Of a DNA stretch of 64,000 nucleotides, positions 1-8,224 are shown piece by piece. The stretch is from Fluviicola sp. GTDB taxonomy: Bacteria > Bacteroidota > Bacteroidia > Flavobacteriales_D > Crocinitomicaceae. The position numbers and the translations under genes were made by a program. The notes under the pieces were generated by a model, which was not told the origin of the DNA, searched no databases, and saw only the letters and a list, made by a program, of their open reading frames with translations. Location of the stretch: assembly GCA_017983675.1 (NCBI GenBank), contig JAGOAZ010000010.1, forward strand, positions 1 through 64,000. The letters are read 5' to 3'. Numbering within the stretch: the stretch's first letter is position 1; each line of letters opens with the position of its first letter.

Positions 1-93
1 GACCAAAAGCGAAAAAGAATAGTTCGTGAACTTCAAAATAAAATTGCTAAATTCGACATTAAGACTAATGAAATTAATTTTTCAAATAATTGA
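1..93 (+). CDS. C-terminal end of a cut-off gene
   Basis: Frame 1 is open from the left edge to a TGA at 91-93, giving 30 residues rich in Lys, Asn and Ile (ends NFSNN). No family can be recognised from so little. It runs in the same direction as every gene up to 13543. It is followed within about 10 bp by TTTAAC and then, at 115, by a GTTAGT core, so it is probably the previous cassette of the array. Confidence 0.5.
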   Translation, partial: DQKRKRIVRELQNKIAKFDIKTNEINFSNN

Positions 94-144
94 TATTTAA
101 CAAGTTATAAAAACGTTAGTCAGAATTTTAAAAATAAATCAAAA

Positions 145-750
145 ATGAAATCCAAATTGAAAATAGTTTTTAATTATACCTCAACCTTAATAATGATTTT
201 TGGTATGTCAGGGTTTATTTTTAATATGCTGATAGGGGTCGGCTTAATTGAATTCAATAGTGAATTACCCTTGTGTGATATTCAGCAAATTCAAGAAACA
301 AATAATAAGATTTATATCGGATTAGCGCGGTATAATCGTGTTCAAGTTTATAATTTAAAAGGGGAATATGTAACATTCATACCTGTAAACAATCACAGTA
401 AAGATTTTGACTTTACGATAGATCGCAATGAACAAGTGAACACTTTTTTCATAGAACAAAATCAACCTTCAAAATTAAAGTTCATTCAACAGGATAATTC
501 TAGCTATCAACTAACGTCGAAATTCCCGTTAATTATTTCAAAAAAACAAAAGAACAAGACTTTTAATGTTATTTCTCAGCCGTGGTATTTCAACCTATTT
601 GGAGGATCAATTAACACTTGGCTTATTGGTTTGTTTGGTGTGATATTGTTAGTTTTATTTAATATTATTACAATAATGGATGTTTTTGGACGGAATATTG
701 ACTACAAAGAAAAGGTGAAAATTTTACGAAATAATATTTACAGAATATAA
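145..750 (+). CDS. hypothetical protein with two membrane segments (cassette)
   Basis: A 201-residue protein of unknown function. A hydrophobic segment at residues about 9-33 and a second at about 155-178 bracket a polar region of about 120 residues that should lie on one face of the membrane; a short basic tail follows. It begins 30 bp after a GTTAGTC core (115-121). No conserved motif was recognised. It could be a small sensor or an envelope protein, but nothing in the sequence decides this. Confidence 0.7.
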   Translation: MKSKLKIVFNYTSTLIMIFGMSGFIFNMLIGVGLIEFNSELPLCDIQQIQETNNKIYIGLARYNRVQVYNLKGEYVTFIPVNNHSKDFDFTIDRNEQVNTFFIEQNQPSKLKFIQQDNSSYQLTSKFPLIISKKQKNKTFNVISQPWYFNLFGGSINTWLIGLFGVILLVLFNIITIMDVFGRNIDYKEKVKILRNNIYRI

Positions 751-793
751 ACAGCAGCTAATTCATTACTTGCAAAACAAATATAGATAGGGT

Positions 794-1075
794 ATGAAAA
801 TGAAATTTGAACTTGTATTTAGCGTTTTATTGGTATTGTTATACTTTTTTGTGGGAGATCTGTTTCTTCAAATGCTATTTATACCTGACTCATGTTATTA
901 CCACAATCATCAAACACCACTATACATTGAGTTATTGTTTGATTTCCCCAGTTCAGAAGGATACCATCCGGTAGCAACTAAATTCGGGTATTTGTTAGCT
1001 GGTTTTATCGGATTTATTCTTGGAAAAATAGTTTCAAAATTCTCACGAAGTAACCGCGCGAAAAATGAAAATTGA
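794..1075 (+). CDS. small hypothetical membrane protein (cassette)
   Basis: 93 residues, unrecognised. There is an N-terminal hydrophobic segment at about 5-30 and a second at about 66-83, with a short linker containing Cys, two Tyr and two His between them and a basic tail. The start ATG at 794 is followed by another ATG two codons later. The gap before it (751-793) is only 43 bp and carries an AGCTAAT sequence that may be a worn cassette boundary. Confidence 0.6.
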   Translation: MKMKFELVFSVLLVLLYFFVGDLFLQMLFIPDSCYYHNHQTPLYIELLFDFPSSEGYHPVATKFGYLLAGFIGFILGKIVSKFSRSNRAKNEN

Positions 1076-1178
1076 AAGTTTGCTAAAACAACAAAACTGT
1101 AAAAAAAATGAAATTGATTCATATAAAATCAGGTGAAAATAAAATTCACCGTGACAATAGAAGCAAAATTTAAGAAAA

Positions 1179-1586
1179 ATGAAAGACAGCAATTCAATAT
1201 TTCAAATCACTTTATTCAAAACCATTGTTGGAATGTATTTTTTATACATTTTGGTAAACTCACTAGTTAGTAGTGTTGGTTTCTTTGATGACAATTCTGA
1301 ATTCGGAATTTGGACATTTATCAGTTTTATCATGATTTCTGGTTTTATTTTGTTAGTAGATATTGCTAGTATACTATTGATTACTAAATCATTTCAGGTC
1401 AATAACAAAAAAGTAACTATTCTGGTATTCCAAACACTCATTTGTGTCATTGTTTATTTTGGACTTAATTATATGTTCAATAATGCAGATAAATGGAATG
1501 AACGTCTCATTGGTGAAAGTCAGACTTTGAAAACAGTCACTTCTGACAAACTGTTACACAAAATTTATAAAAGTATCGTAATTTAG
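1179..1586 (+). CDS. hypothetical polytopic membrane protein (cassette)
   Basis: 135 residues with about three hydrophobic segments (roughly residues 10-30, 44-70 and 80-100) and a polar C-terminal tail of about 30 residues. No family recognised. The 103 bp before it contain a small inverted repeat (GGTGAA at 1132-1137 with TTCACC at 1145-1150). The gene is followed by a strong inverted repeat at 1591-1625. Confidence 0.65.
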   Translation: MKDSNSIFQITLFKTIVGMYFLYILVNSLVSSVGFFDDNSEFGIWTFISFIMISGFILLVDIASILLITKSFQVNNKKVTILVFQTLICVIVYFGLNYMFNNADKWNERLIGESQTLKTVTSDKLLHKIYKSIVI

Positions 1587-1590
1587 TTCA

Positions 1591-1657
1591 TTAAATAAAT
1601 GATTTTAGAAACAATATTTATTTAAAGAGTCGGGCCGAGCGCCTAGCAGCAAAACGA
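1591..1657 (+). repeat. attC-like cassette boundary
   Basis: A perfect 10-bp inverted repeat (TTAAATAAAT at 1591-1600, ATTTATTTAA at 1616-1625, 15-nt loop) is followed by a block (1616-1657) that recurs at 5843-5887. Both blocks read ATTTATTTAAAGA, then a GAGCGCCTA segment, then an AAAC core. The repeat of the same right half between unrelated genes marks this as a boundary element rather than chance structure. Confidence 0.5.
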
Positions 1658-1679
1658 TATGAACAATACTAAAACGACA

Positions 1680-2258
1680 ATGAAAATATCACAAGACATA
1701 CAAACATTTCTTGACAAGAACAGCACAAAGAACTTCTTAAAAGTTGCTGGATATTTCATTGAACTAATTGAAGAAGAAAATATTTCGACCGAACAATTTT
1801 ACAGAAAAGCACACGGAACATTAATAGACCTATATTCATGCGGACACAAGTTAGAGCAAATTGAATTAAAATACTCAAGTTCCGACAGTGACTTTGGTGT
1901 GCTTGACGATGAGTTTTTCAAAAATAAAAATCAAGTCCTTTTCTCGACACTTGGTAAAGACTCATTTTACTGTGAAGTTTTTGACCCGACATATACTGAA
2001 AAAGAAAATGGTCAACCAGAACAGGGTTGGGAAATAACAGACAAAGAACCTTCACAAGGTTGGCTCGTTGACGATTTTGCCGACATTTACCGAGACTTGA
2101 AAATTGAAATTGAGAAAATGAAAATCGAAACAGACGAAGCAGTAGAAGACGCATTATGGCAAATGAAATGGAGTTTTATAAATCACTGGGGACAACATTG
2201 CATAAACGCTCTGAGATACCTACATTATTTATGGTATGACGGAAAAATTTCAATGTAA
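1680..2258 (+). CDS. DUF5063 domain protein (cassette)
   Basis: The 3' half matches my memory of DUF5063: a WLVDDFADIYRDLK segment, then a long helical stretch and a WSFINHWGQHCINALRYLH segment near the C-terminus, with an N-terminal helical part (IELIEEEN). This family has no established function and usually forms small cytosolic proteins of about 170-200 residues. An ATG at 1659 opens the frame seven codons earlier but lies inside the boundary repeat, so I prefer ATG 1680 (192 residues). It is a single-gene cassette. Confidence 0.75.
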   Translation: MKISQDIQTFLDKNSTKNFLKVAGYFIELIEEENISTEQFYRKAHGTLIDLYSCGHKLEQIELKYSSSDSDFGVLDDEFFKNKNQVLFSTLGKDSFYCEVFDPTYTEKENGQPEQGWEITDKEPSQGWLVDDFADIYRDLKIEIEKMKIETDEAVEDALWQMKWSFINHWGQHCINALRYLHYLWYDGKISM

Positions 2259-2274
2259 TATTTTTAACTTCGTC

Positions 2275-2336
2275 TAACGATTTGTTTTAAAAAAATAGAG
2301 CGTTCACTTGTCTGCCAGCCATTAAGCCAAATGTTA
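2275..2336 (+). repeat. attC-like site, 62 bp
   Basis: TAACGATTTG at 2275-2284 faces CAAATGTTA at 2328-2336, an imperfect inverted repeat ending in TAAC and GTTA. The 62-bp span is close to the classic 59-base element. It lies between the DUF5063 gene and the next small gene. Confidence 0.5.
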
Positions 2337-2374
2337 AAAAGAATCAATTAAGTGTGAATAAAAAAAAAGATAAA

Positions 2375-2551
2375 ATGGAAATACGTCTTAAAATTGGGGA
2401 ATTAATTATTGTAGTACTCGGACTTCTTGTTTCAGGAGTATTATTAGGTTTTATTTTATCGGGCGAATCAACCGCATTTTCACTTTTGTATGTAGGATCG
2501 TTTTTAGTAACTACCTTTACAATAATCATCAGAAAACGTTATAAAAATTGA
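2375..2551 (+). CDS. very small membrane protein (cassette)
   Basis: 58 residues from ATG 2375; an upstream in-frame GTG at 2354 would add seven mostly Lys/Asp residues and is less likely. There are two hydrophobic helices (about 10-28 and 33-51) with a short loop and a basic tail (IIRKRYKN), so it is a hairpin membrane protein. Function unknown. Its start lies 40 bp after the GTTA core at 2333. Confidence 0.55.
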   Translation: MEIRLKIGELIIVVLGLLVSGVLLGFILSGESTAFSLLYVGSFLVTTFTIIIRKRYKN

Positions 2552-2705
2552 ATGAATAAAAGAAAAAAACACAGCTTTTGAGCACCAATTTGAAATGGTT
2601 TTCTTGACGGTTCAACTATTCCAATAATTCGAACCAGACGTTTTGAGATCGTTGTCAACAATAAAAAGAAATCTATTTATAGACACTAAAAAAAATAACA
2701 ACAAG

Positions 2706-3818
2706 ATGTTCACGAAGTTAGCTCTACTTTTCATTACCACTTTTGCTCTGATGAACACATCTTGTACCATTCAGCAACAAATTCGATCGTTTAACCAAAT
2801 TATCAGTCCAGCAGCTAACGGAGATGTGTCGCTTACCTTGTTGCGAATGGATAGTTTGAATAAATTCGCTAATCCTTTGGTAAATCGAAAGTTTCAAAAG
2901 ACAAAGAAAAAATATAAGGCGCGATTTATTAGTGATACCGAAAAATCAAAAGCACCGTGTAACAATTCAGTGATCAATGACATTTGTGCTTTCTATCAAG
3001 ATTATTGGAAAATCAAATTACGAAACCCTTCAGCCAATTGTGATACCACACTTTATAGCAATATCTTTCATTATCTAATAAATAAAAAGCTAACCAAATT
3101 AAGTTTTGACGAACTTTCAATGACCATCAAAGATGATTCAGAGCTTACTAAAGTAATTGAAAATGAAGGGTTTTACTGCAAATTTATGCTGATTAATGGC
3201 ATTCAAGATTTATTGATTTGGGACAAGCAAAGTCAGGCAGAATATGCAGTTGATTTACCTGAAACGAACATAAATGTGCATGTATTTTTCATTGAGAATT
3301 ATGTGTTAAGAGGAGCTTCTGACTATGCTACCTTCGGTCATTCTCAAATCGGTGGATGGGCGAGCAAAATGAATTCAAGTCTTTTTTGCAACAAAGGGAC
3401 TTATCAATTGAAATCTGAGAAGTTTCAATACTCTTATTTGAAGCACGAATCCATTCATTTTGTAGACCTTAAAATTTATCCCAATTTACAACCCGCAGAT
3501 TTGGAATATCGTGCCAAACTCGTAGAGCTTATTTATTGCACAAAAAAGACAATCTACAAAAGAATTGATGAATTTATTATGCATGCATCAAGTGAAAATC
3601 GCGATAACGCTCATCCTTTTGCAAACTATCATTTGATTTGTCAACTATCAAAAAAGCTATTCAATAACGAATTTGAATCAGACATTTCGAAATGGAAGTC
3701 GTTAACTCCAGAAATGATCAACAAAGCAAGTTTAGCGCTTTTTATGATAGGCACGGAGCTGTTAAAAGCTAAGCCTGAGCGCGAACAAATTATTGAGGAT
3801 ATTTACACCATCAATTAA
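2706..3818 (+). CDS. lipoprotein with an HExxH motif (cassette)
   Basis: 370 residues from ATG 2706; the frame opens at a TTG at 2643, but the signal sequence starts at 2706. The N-terminus is a lipoprotein signal ending in MNTSC, so the mature protein should be a lipid-anchored envelope protein. In the C-terminal half LKHESIHFVD contains HESIH, the HExxH zinc-binding signature of gluzincin-type peptidases, followed about 15-20 residues later by Glu residues (ADLEYRAKLVELIY) that could give the third ligand. No named family was recognised, so metallopeptidase is a motif-based guess. It is the longest single gene of the array. Confidence 0.65.
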   Translation: MFTKLALLFITTFALMNTSCTIQQQIRSFNQIISPAANGDVSLTLLRMDSLNKFANPLVNRKFQKTKKKYKARFISDTEKSKAPCNNSVINDICAFYQDYWKIKLRNPSANCDTTLYSNIFHYLINKKLTKLSFDELSMTIKDDSELTKVIENEGFYCKFMLINGIQDLLIWDKQSQAEYAVDLPETNINVHVFFIENYVLRGASDYATFGHSQIGGWASKMNSSLFCNKGTYQLKSEKFQYSYLKHESIHFVDLKIYPNLQPADLEYRAKLVELIYCTKKTIYKRIDEFIMHASSENRDNAHPFANYHLICQLSKKLFNNEFESDISKWKSLTPEMINKASLALFMIGTELLKAKPEREQIIEDIYTIN

Positions 3819-3872
3819 AGTCGATGAATGAATCGCTTTGTGATAAAAAACAATTCTTGAATAGTTAAACCT

Positions 3873-3977
3873 TCACCCAATCACCATCGGAACTTCCATC
3901 ACTAAAAATTCAGCGGTTTCCGTTGCTTCAAACGTAATTGTATTTGTTTCCCAACTGCCGTAAACGTCGAATCTGTT
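3873..3977 (-). pseudogene. pirin 3'-end fragment, copy A
   Basis: Read on the minus strand, this encodes the last 34 residues of a pirin-type protein (NRFDVYGSW..., ending FLVMEVPMVIG and TGA). The last 18 residues, from EATETAEF on, are identical to the C-terminus of the intact pirin gene at 13663-14538. The inner residues differ (NRFDVYGSW against NTRDGYGIW), so it comes from a related gene, not an exact duplication. Pirin similarity stops at about 3977. The following 43 bp recur after copy B. Confidence 0.85.
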
Positions 3978-4021
3978 ATAATTTTTTTTGGCGCCCATTT
4001 CCCGCTTTCCTCTGTATATTT

Positions 4022-4066
4022 CCCTGCTACCTTCGAGTCCCGACGTTTCGGGATCAGGTAGCGGGG
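4022..4066 (+). repeat. strong hairpin between pirin fragment A and leader A
   Basis: CCCTGCTACC at 4022-4031 pairs with GGTAGCGGGG at 4057-4066, and an inner stem TCCCGA-CGTT-TCGGGA sits inside. It lies in the 473-bp gene-free stretch 3819-4291, which otherwise holds pirin fragment A and leader A. It has no T-run, so it is not an obvious terminator. Confidence 0.5.
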
Positions 4067-4067
4067 A

Positions 4068-4276
4068 AATGATGCCGCTCCAATCGGGGGTCGGGGTTTC
4101 GTTTTTTCGGTAGAAAATTGTTCGTTGAATCAATAGAAGCGGGGAGCAAAGAAAAAGCACTTTTTGTGATTTGATTATAAAAAAAAGTATATTTGAAGAT
4201 AAGTCGCAATAAAACGAGATGTATACAGCAAAATATGGGTGTATAGGTCACATTTAATGAGATTTATAAATAAGTT
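4068..4276 (+). promoter_or_regulatory. leader A: promoter plus attI-like end
   Basis: First of three leaders that begin AATGATGCCGCTCC and end at a GTT core 207-210 bp later (others at 10290 and 11571). It carries a Bacteroidota-type promoter, TTTG at 4163-4166 and TATATTTG at 4188-4195 with a 21-bp spacer, pointing into the lipoprotein gene at 4292. The first 130 bp are nearly identical in all copies; in this copy the last 80 bp have diverged but kept their length. It ends with GTTAGCGG (4274-4281). Confidence 0.75.
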
Positions 4277-4291
4277 AGCGGTAATTAAGCT

Positions 4292-4783
4292 ATGACATTG
4301 CAAACTATCACATTTGTTCTTTTGATTTCATTAGCCTTGACAGCATGCAAGGCCGAAATCACAGTGGATGAAAAGGATAAAGTTTTTCATGCCGGGCCTT
4401 CCGGTGTCAGCGATGGGTGGGACGGAGGAATATTTTTCGGCTTGTATAAGGATAATAAATATGAATTTTGCGACGGGGACTTTATGGATGCTGGCTGTTA
4501 TACAGGACTTTACTCCATTTCCGGTGATACTATTTTTCTACAAGACCTAAAAAAACATAGCGGAATTCCGACAAACAGATTCGTCATTCGTAGATACAGC
4601 GACATGGATAGTAGTTATTGGAAATGGAAGAATCCCGAAAGCAAATTTGATTGGAAAACATTACGACACAGTGATTCAATAGCGGGCTCAACGGGCGACG
4701 TTTTTCCATTGAGTGAGCACAATAAAATCAAGCGAGACAATTATTTTTTAATTCGATGTGATAGTTTGAAAAACAACCGCTAA
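4292..4783 (+). CDS. hypothetical lipoprotein (cassette)
   Basis: 163 residues with a lipoprotein signal ending LTAC at about residue 19. The mature part is polar, with an FFGLYKDNKYEF segment, a GLYSISGDTIFLQDL segment, and Cys, Trp and Asp scattered. This resembles small secreted proteins measured against a dose or threshold, but no family was recognised. The cassette is well bounded: GTTAGCGG lies 11 bp before the gene and its reverse complement CCGCTAAC (4777-4784) contains the stop codon. It is the first gene behind leader A. Confidence 0.7.
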   Translation: MTLQTITFVLLISLALTACKAEITVDEKDKVFHAGPSGVSDGWDGGIFFGLYKDNKYEFCDGDFMDAGCYTGLYSISGDTIFLQDLKKHSGIPTNRFVIRRYSDMDSSYWKWKNPESKFDWKTLRHSDSIAGSTGDVFPLSEHNKIKRDNYFLIRCDSLKNNR

Positions 4784-4877
4784 CATGGGTTTGGTAAAAG
4801 TGGGTTTAAGTACTAGGCTGAACATTTGTACTTTCTAAACCCCAACTTCGCCAAGCTCAAAACCGAACACCGTAAAC
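4777..4877 (+). repeat. attC-like cassette end
   Basis: It starts with CCGCTAAC, the exact reverse complement of the GTTAGCGG that opens this cassette at 4274. Inside, GGGTTTA (4802-4808) and AGTAC (4809-4813) pair with GTACT (4828-4832) and TAAACCC (4836-4842), giving a long imperfect hairpin. It ends at GTAAACTGC, which opens the next cassette. Confidence 0.65.
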
Positions 4878-4916
4878 TGCAATGACGTAAATACTCGAAA
4901 ATTCAATAAAACGCAT

Positions 4917-5762
4917 ATGGACATTATCTATGACTCATTAATAATCCTTGCTCCAATATGGATACTATGGCTATATAAAAATTATAGTAGGCAAAATGTA
5001 ATATTCTTTGTTATTAATGTTGTGTTCTTCATTTTTAGTCCAGTAATACTATTGCTTGCGCTTTACACAATTGGAGTTATTTTTCATTATTTAGTACTCA
5101 TCTATATTTGGTATTTGTTTTCCTATTTTTCTGTATCAATGTTGCTTAAAAAGCATATTGTATTAACATCAGTCACTATTGGAATTGCTCTTAATTCAAT
5201 TATTATTTATTCAATCCCAAATAAACAAGGACAATTTTACTATTGGTCATACTGGAGTGACAATTCATACAAACTGGACATCAAAACATTCGATAAATAT
5301 CAAATTCAAACAGATGTCGACACAAAAAAAATATATGAACTTGTCGAATGTGAAATCAAAAACAAAAATCGAATAGATAAATGGAAGTTTAAGTTCAATT
5401 ATAAATCCGACCGTGATACAATTATAGATTTCAAACACATAAACTCATATAAACAAAAGAATTGCAGGTTGGACTTCTTTGAGTTCACCTCATTTCGTGT
5501 TCCGAGTGAAGCTTCTCAATATAAGGAATTGTTCGATAAAGAAATAAGGACATTTGCAATTGTCTCTGTTTCAGGTAAACCTGAAAGATTTATAGAAGGG
5601 TATGGTGGAATGAAAGAAATTATACAAGAGTTAATGGTTGATTTTGATTACTACAATGATTATTTGACATTCAGATGGGAGAACAGAAACTTCTGGAATA
5701 ACTTAGCCTATTCATATTCTGATGAAATAAAGAAAATAGAAAAATTAAAAAAATGCAGCTAA
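4917..5762 (+). CDS. hypothetical membrane protein with polar C-terminal domain (cassette)
   Basis: 281 residues. The first 110 or so are very hydrophobic, with about four membrane helices; the rest is a polar domain of about 165 residues with alternating strands, probably outside the membrane. No motif was recognised. The stop codon lies in TGCAGCTAAC (5754-5763), which mirrors the ACTGCA opening of the cassette at 4872-4881. Base use is strongly AT-rich, as in the other cassettes. Confidence 0.65.
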   Translation: MDIIYDSLIILAPIWILWLYKNYSRQNVIFFVINVVFFIFSPVILLLALYTIGVIFHYLVLIYIWYLFSYFSVSMLLKKHIVLTSVTIGIALNSIIIYSIPNKQGQFYYWSYWSDNSYKLDIKTFDKYQIQTDVDTKKIYELVECEIKNKNRIDKWKFKFNYKSDRDTIIDFKHINSYKQKNCRLDFFEFTSFRVPSEASQYKELFDKEIRTFAIVSVSGKPERFIEGYGGMKEIIQELMVDFDYYNDYLTFRWENRNFWNNLAYSYSDEIKKIEKLKKCS

Positions 5763-5889
5763 CAGCCATCTAGCGCTAACCTTCCAATCTTGCTTCGCAA
5801 CAAAAGGAAATTACAAGAAAAAGTTCTATCTTCGAAACAACGATTTATTTAAAGAATTGGGTCGAGCGCCTATCTACAAACCGTTACAT
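5754..5889 (+). repeat. attC-like cassette boundary
   Basis: The left half TGCAGCTAACAGCC...AGCGCTAAC (5754-5782) faces the right half GAGCGCCTATC...CCGTTACATGC (5863-5891); TAAC/GTTA and AGCGCT/AGCGCC pair as an imperfect palindrome. The right half repeats the block at 1616-1657. The gene-free gap is 145 bp. Confidence 0.6.
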
Positions 5890-5907
5890 GCAATTTAAAA
5901 ACAAGAC

Positions 5908-6549
5908 GTGAAGTACATAACATTAATTTTATTCATCATTTCATTTACATCTTGTGATGAAACTACAAAAACTGAAAAAGAACCAAAAGTTGAACAAGAA
6001 TATGAGGAAGGAATAACTTATGATGCAATAGTGAAAAATGTCATTATTGGAGATTTTGATGGTGACGGAAAAGTAGATGAATTGAAAGAAACATTAATTA
6101 GTTCGATCAATAATAAATCCATTGATGCTTTACCTCAATTGGATTATGATTCTCTTGTGACTGTAATTTTTAATAAAAAGCCAATCTTATCTTTAAAATC
6201 AAATCGTGAAAGCATTCCGGAATTAAAATTAACGAAAAAAGGATCGTTCGGACTTTTTTACACGAAAAATGAGGGCGATTTAAATCAGGACGGAAGCGAT
6301 GAGATTTCTGTTATTATTGATTGGGCAGATTGGTCAGCATGCAATAAATGTATAGTATATACATTGAAAAATGGGAAATGGATAACGTATGCAAAATTTG
6401 ACGTTCGAGAATGGCAAATTTCTCGCAATCCAGATTTTAAAGGATTTATAAATAAAAATAAAAAGGGGATTTATGAAGTGTCAACTTTTGATTCAGAAGT
6501 TATTGAAATTTCAAAACCATTAAATGAAGTGCTGGTAACACACGATTAG
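5908..6549 (+). CDS. lipoprotein with Asp-rich calcium-loop repeats (cassette)
   Basis: 213 residues starting at GTG 5908; no ATG fits the signal. The lipoprotein signal ends FTSC at residue 16. The mature protein has two DxDxDG-type loops, GDFDGDGKVDELKE at about residue 49 and GDLNQDGSDEISV at about residue 124, the pattern of FG-GAP/VCBS or dockerin-like calcium sites. Such lipoproteins are common in Bacteroidota and of unknown function. The right end of this cassette is poorly conserved. Confidence 0.7.
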   Translation: MKYITLILFIISFTSCDETTKTEKEPKVEQEYEEGITYDAIVKNVIIGDFDGDGKVDELKETLISSINNKSIDALPQLDYDSLVTVIFNKKPILSLKSNRESIPELKLTKKGSFGLFYTKNEGDLNQDGSDEISVIIDWADWSACNKCIVYTLKNGKWITYAKFDVREWQISRNPDFKGFINKNKKGIYEVSTFDSEVIEISKPLNEVLVTHD

Positions 6550-6555
6550 AAATAA

Positions 6556-6656
6556 AAGCCGAAATCTATATAACGAATAACATAAAAACTTAAGATTCTT
6601 GAACGCAAATAATAGTAACTTTAAAAATCGGCTTCTTCCCAAGGCGTGGGAACGTT
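6556..6656 (+). repeat. attC-like cassette boundary
   Basis: AAGCCGA (6556-6562) and TCGGCTT (6628-6634) form an inverted repeat, followed by GGGAACGTTAGTACC. The GGGAACGTTA right end recurs at 10016-10025 in front of pirin fragment B. The left core is not clear in this copy. Confidence 0.5.
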
Positions 6657-6709
6657 AGTACCAATTATAAAAGACGATAGCGAAACCAATAACGAATAGA
6701 TAAAAAGAA

Positions 6710-7438
6710 ATGCCATTTACATTTTCACATCCAGCAATAGTTTTACCCTTGACATTTTTGCCTCGAAAATGGTTTTCGTTGACAGGACTTGTAATCGGCA
6801 GTTTGACTCCAGACTTTGAATACTTTTTAAGAATGAGAATTAAGAGCAATTACAGCCACACAATTGACGGACTTTTTTGGTTCGACATACCATTAGGACT
6901 GTTGCTTGCTTTCATTTTTCACAACATTGTTCGAAACAGTTTATTCGACAACTTGCCGACAATTTTAAAATCGAGATTTTCAGAATTTAAACAATTTAAT
7001 TGGAACGGACACTTTAAAAGAAGTTGGTTCGTAGTGACAATTTCAATTCTAATTGGAGCGGCATCACACATTTTCTGGGACAGTTTCACTCACGACCACG
7101 GCTATTTCGTTCAGACAATTCCAGCATTGCAAAACTCGGTTGACTTTTTAGGTGGACAAATTCCAATCCTAAAAATATTACAACACAGTTCAACTTTACT
7201 CGGTGGACTTGTAATTGTTTTTGCCATTTACAAACTGCCGACAAACAAGACTGAAAAAGAAAATATAAATTTGAAATATTGGACAATTTTTGTAGGACTA
7301 ACATTGACATTAATTGCAATAAGATTTTTAAGCGGACTTGAACTGAAACAATTCGGAAACGTAATAGTGACAACGATTTCCGCAGGACTAATTTCATTCA
7401 TATTAACACCTTGGTTGACAAGGCCGAAAGAAATATAA
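6710..7438 (+). CDS. DUF4184 family membrane protein (cassette)
   Basis: 242 residues opening MPFTFSHPA and continuing GLVIGSLTPDFEYFL, which are the signature opening segments of DUF4184 proteins; a second conserved part is GAASHIFWDSFTHDHG at about residues 117-132. There are about six membrane helices, with His and Asp residues at the membrane surface that recall metal-dependent membrane hydrolases of the YdjM/LexA-binding type, but the activity is unknown. It is a well-bounded cassette: GTTAGTACCAATTATA at 6654 is mirrored by TATAACTGGTAGTAAC at 7434-7449, which contains the stop codon. Confidence 0.85.
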   Translation: MPFTFSHPAIVLPLTFLPRKWFSLTGLVIGSLTPDFEYFLRMRIKSNYSHTIDGLFWFDIPLGLLLAFIFHNIVRNSLFDNLPTILKSRFSEFKQFNWNGHFKRSWFVVTISILIGAASHIFWDSFTHDHGYFVQTIPALQNSVDFLGGQIPILKILQHSSTLLGGLVIVFAIYKLPTNKTEKENINLKYWTIFVGLTLTLIAIRFLSGLELKQFGNVIVTTISAGLISFILTPWLTRPKEI

Positions 7439-7531
7439 CTGGTAGTAACAACCGTTTTGCTAAAGCGTGTTCAGTGCTGGCAGACAGTTTTTTACTTCGA
7501 AAACCGCCAACTGCACCAAGCACCAAACCGT
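7434..7531 (+). repeat. attC-like cassette end
   Basis: TATAACTGGTAGTAAC is the reverse complement of the cassette opening at 6654 with two mismatches. The centre (7469-7505) is a 37-bp block repeated with two differences at 9960-9996. The right end is AAACCGTTAACAG; GTT is at 7529-7531. Confidence 0.7.
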
Positions 7532-7571
7532 TAACAGTAATTATACCTCAGGAATCGAAATCTAAAAATCA

Positions 7572-8096
7572 ATGAAAAAATTGAAAATATTTTACGTTTT
7601 AGCTTCAGTATTTTTTATGAATTCTTGTAAAGAAAAAACAAGTTCAATAAAAACTTTCATTTTTTCTAATGAATCGATGCCTTTTGATTATTCAATAAAA
7701 CTCAATGCTAATGATTCAATTTATCTTCAAACAAGATTTCCTAATCCTGAAAAAAATGAATATGGAATCTTAAGAAAAGAAAAAAAAGACTCTTTATTTG
7801 ATTTGCTTGAAAAAATTGATTTTTCAAAATATAAAACGAGTTATTCGGACGAACATTTACAGGATGGCGAAGCTTATAGATTTATAATAAAACGTGATGA
7901 AAAAATAGATTCGATTTTTATTTATGGCGATAATGGCCCAAAAGAATTTTATGAACTTGCAGAAAAAATCAAAATATTAATAAGCAAAACTGAATTCAAG
8001 AAATTAAATGGAAAAATAGATTTTGAAAAATTAAATTATAAAATGGTTCCACTTGATTCACTTCCGAAGAAAATTGAAAAGATAATCTATAAATAA
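7572..8096 (+). CDS. hypothetical lipoprotein (cassette)
   Basis: 174 residues with a short lipoprotein-like signal ending MNSC at residue 19. The mature part is Lys/Asp/Ser-rich with a KEKKDSLFDLLEKIDF segment and alternating strands and helices. No family was recognised. The cassette opens GTTAACAGTAATTATA (7529) and ends AATACTGCTAAC (8098-8109), a close reverse complement, so both ends are well defined. Confidence 0.7.
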   Translation: MKKLKIFYVLASVFFMNSCKEKTSSIKTFIFSNESMPFDYSIKLNANDSIYLQTRFPNPEKNEYGILRKEKKDSLFDLLEKIDFSKYKTSYSDEHLQDGEAYRFIIKRDEKIDSIFIYGDNGPKEFYELAEKIKILISKTEFKKLNGKIDFEKLNYKMVPLDSLPKKIEKIIYK

Positions 8097-8097
8097 T

Positions 8098-8177
8098 AAT
8101 ACTGCTAACACCAAATAAGTAAAAGCGCAAAAAAAACACTATGTTTGATAGGACTTTTACTGTTTTGAATAACCGTT
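8098..8177 (+). repeat. attC-like site, 80 bp
   Basis: It starts AATACTGCTAAC and ends AACCGTTAG. AGTAAAAG (8118-8125) pairs perfectly with CTTTTACT (8154-8161), and the outer CTAAC/GTTAG pair also matches. This is the cleanest palindrome in the array. Confidence 0.7.
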
Positions 8178-8224
8178 AGTTGCAACAGGAACGAAAATTA
8201 TTCTCAAACAAAAAAAAATATATT

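Noticed and set aside
4054..4251. Open frames on the minus strand over leader A, with similar ones over leaders B and C
   Set aside because: They repeat because the leader repeats; they have no start context and run through the promoter boxes.
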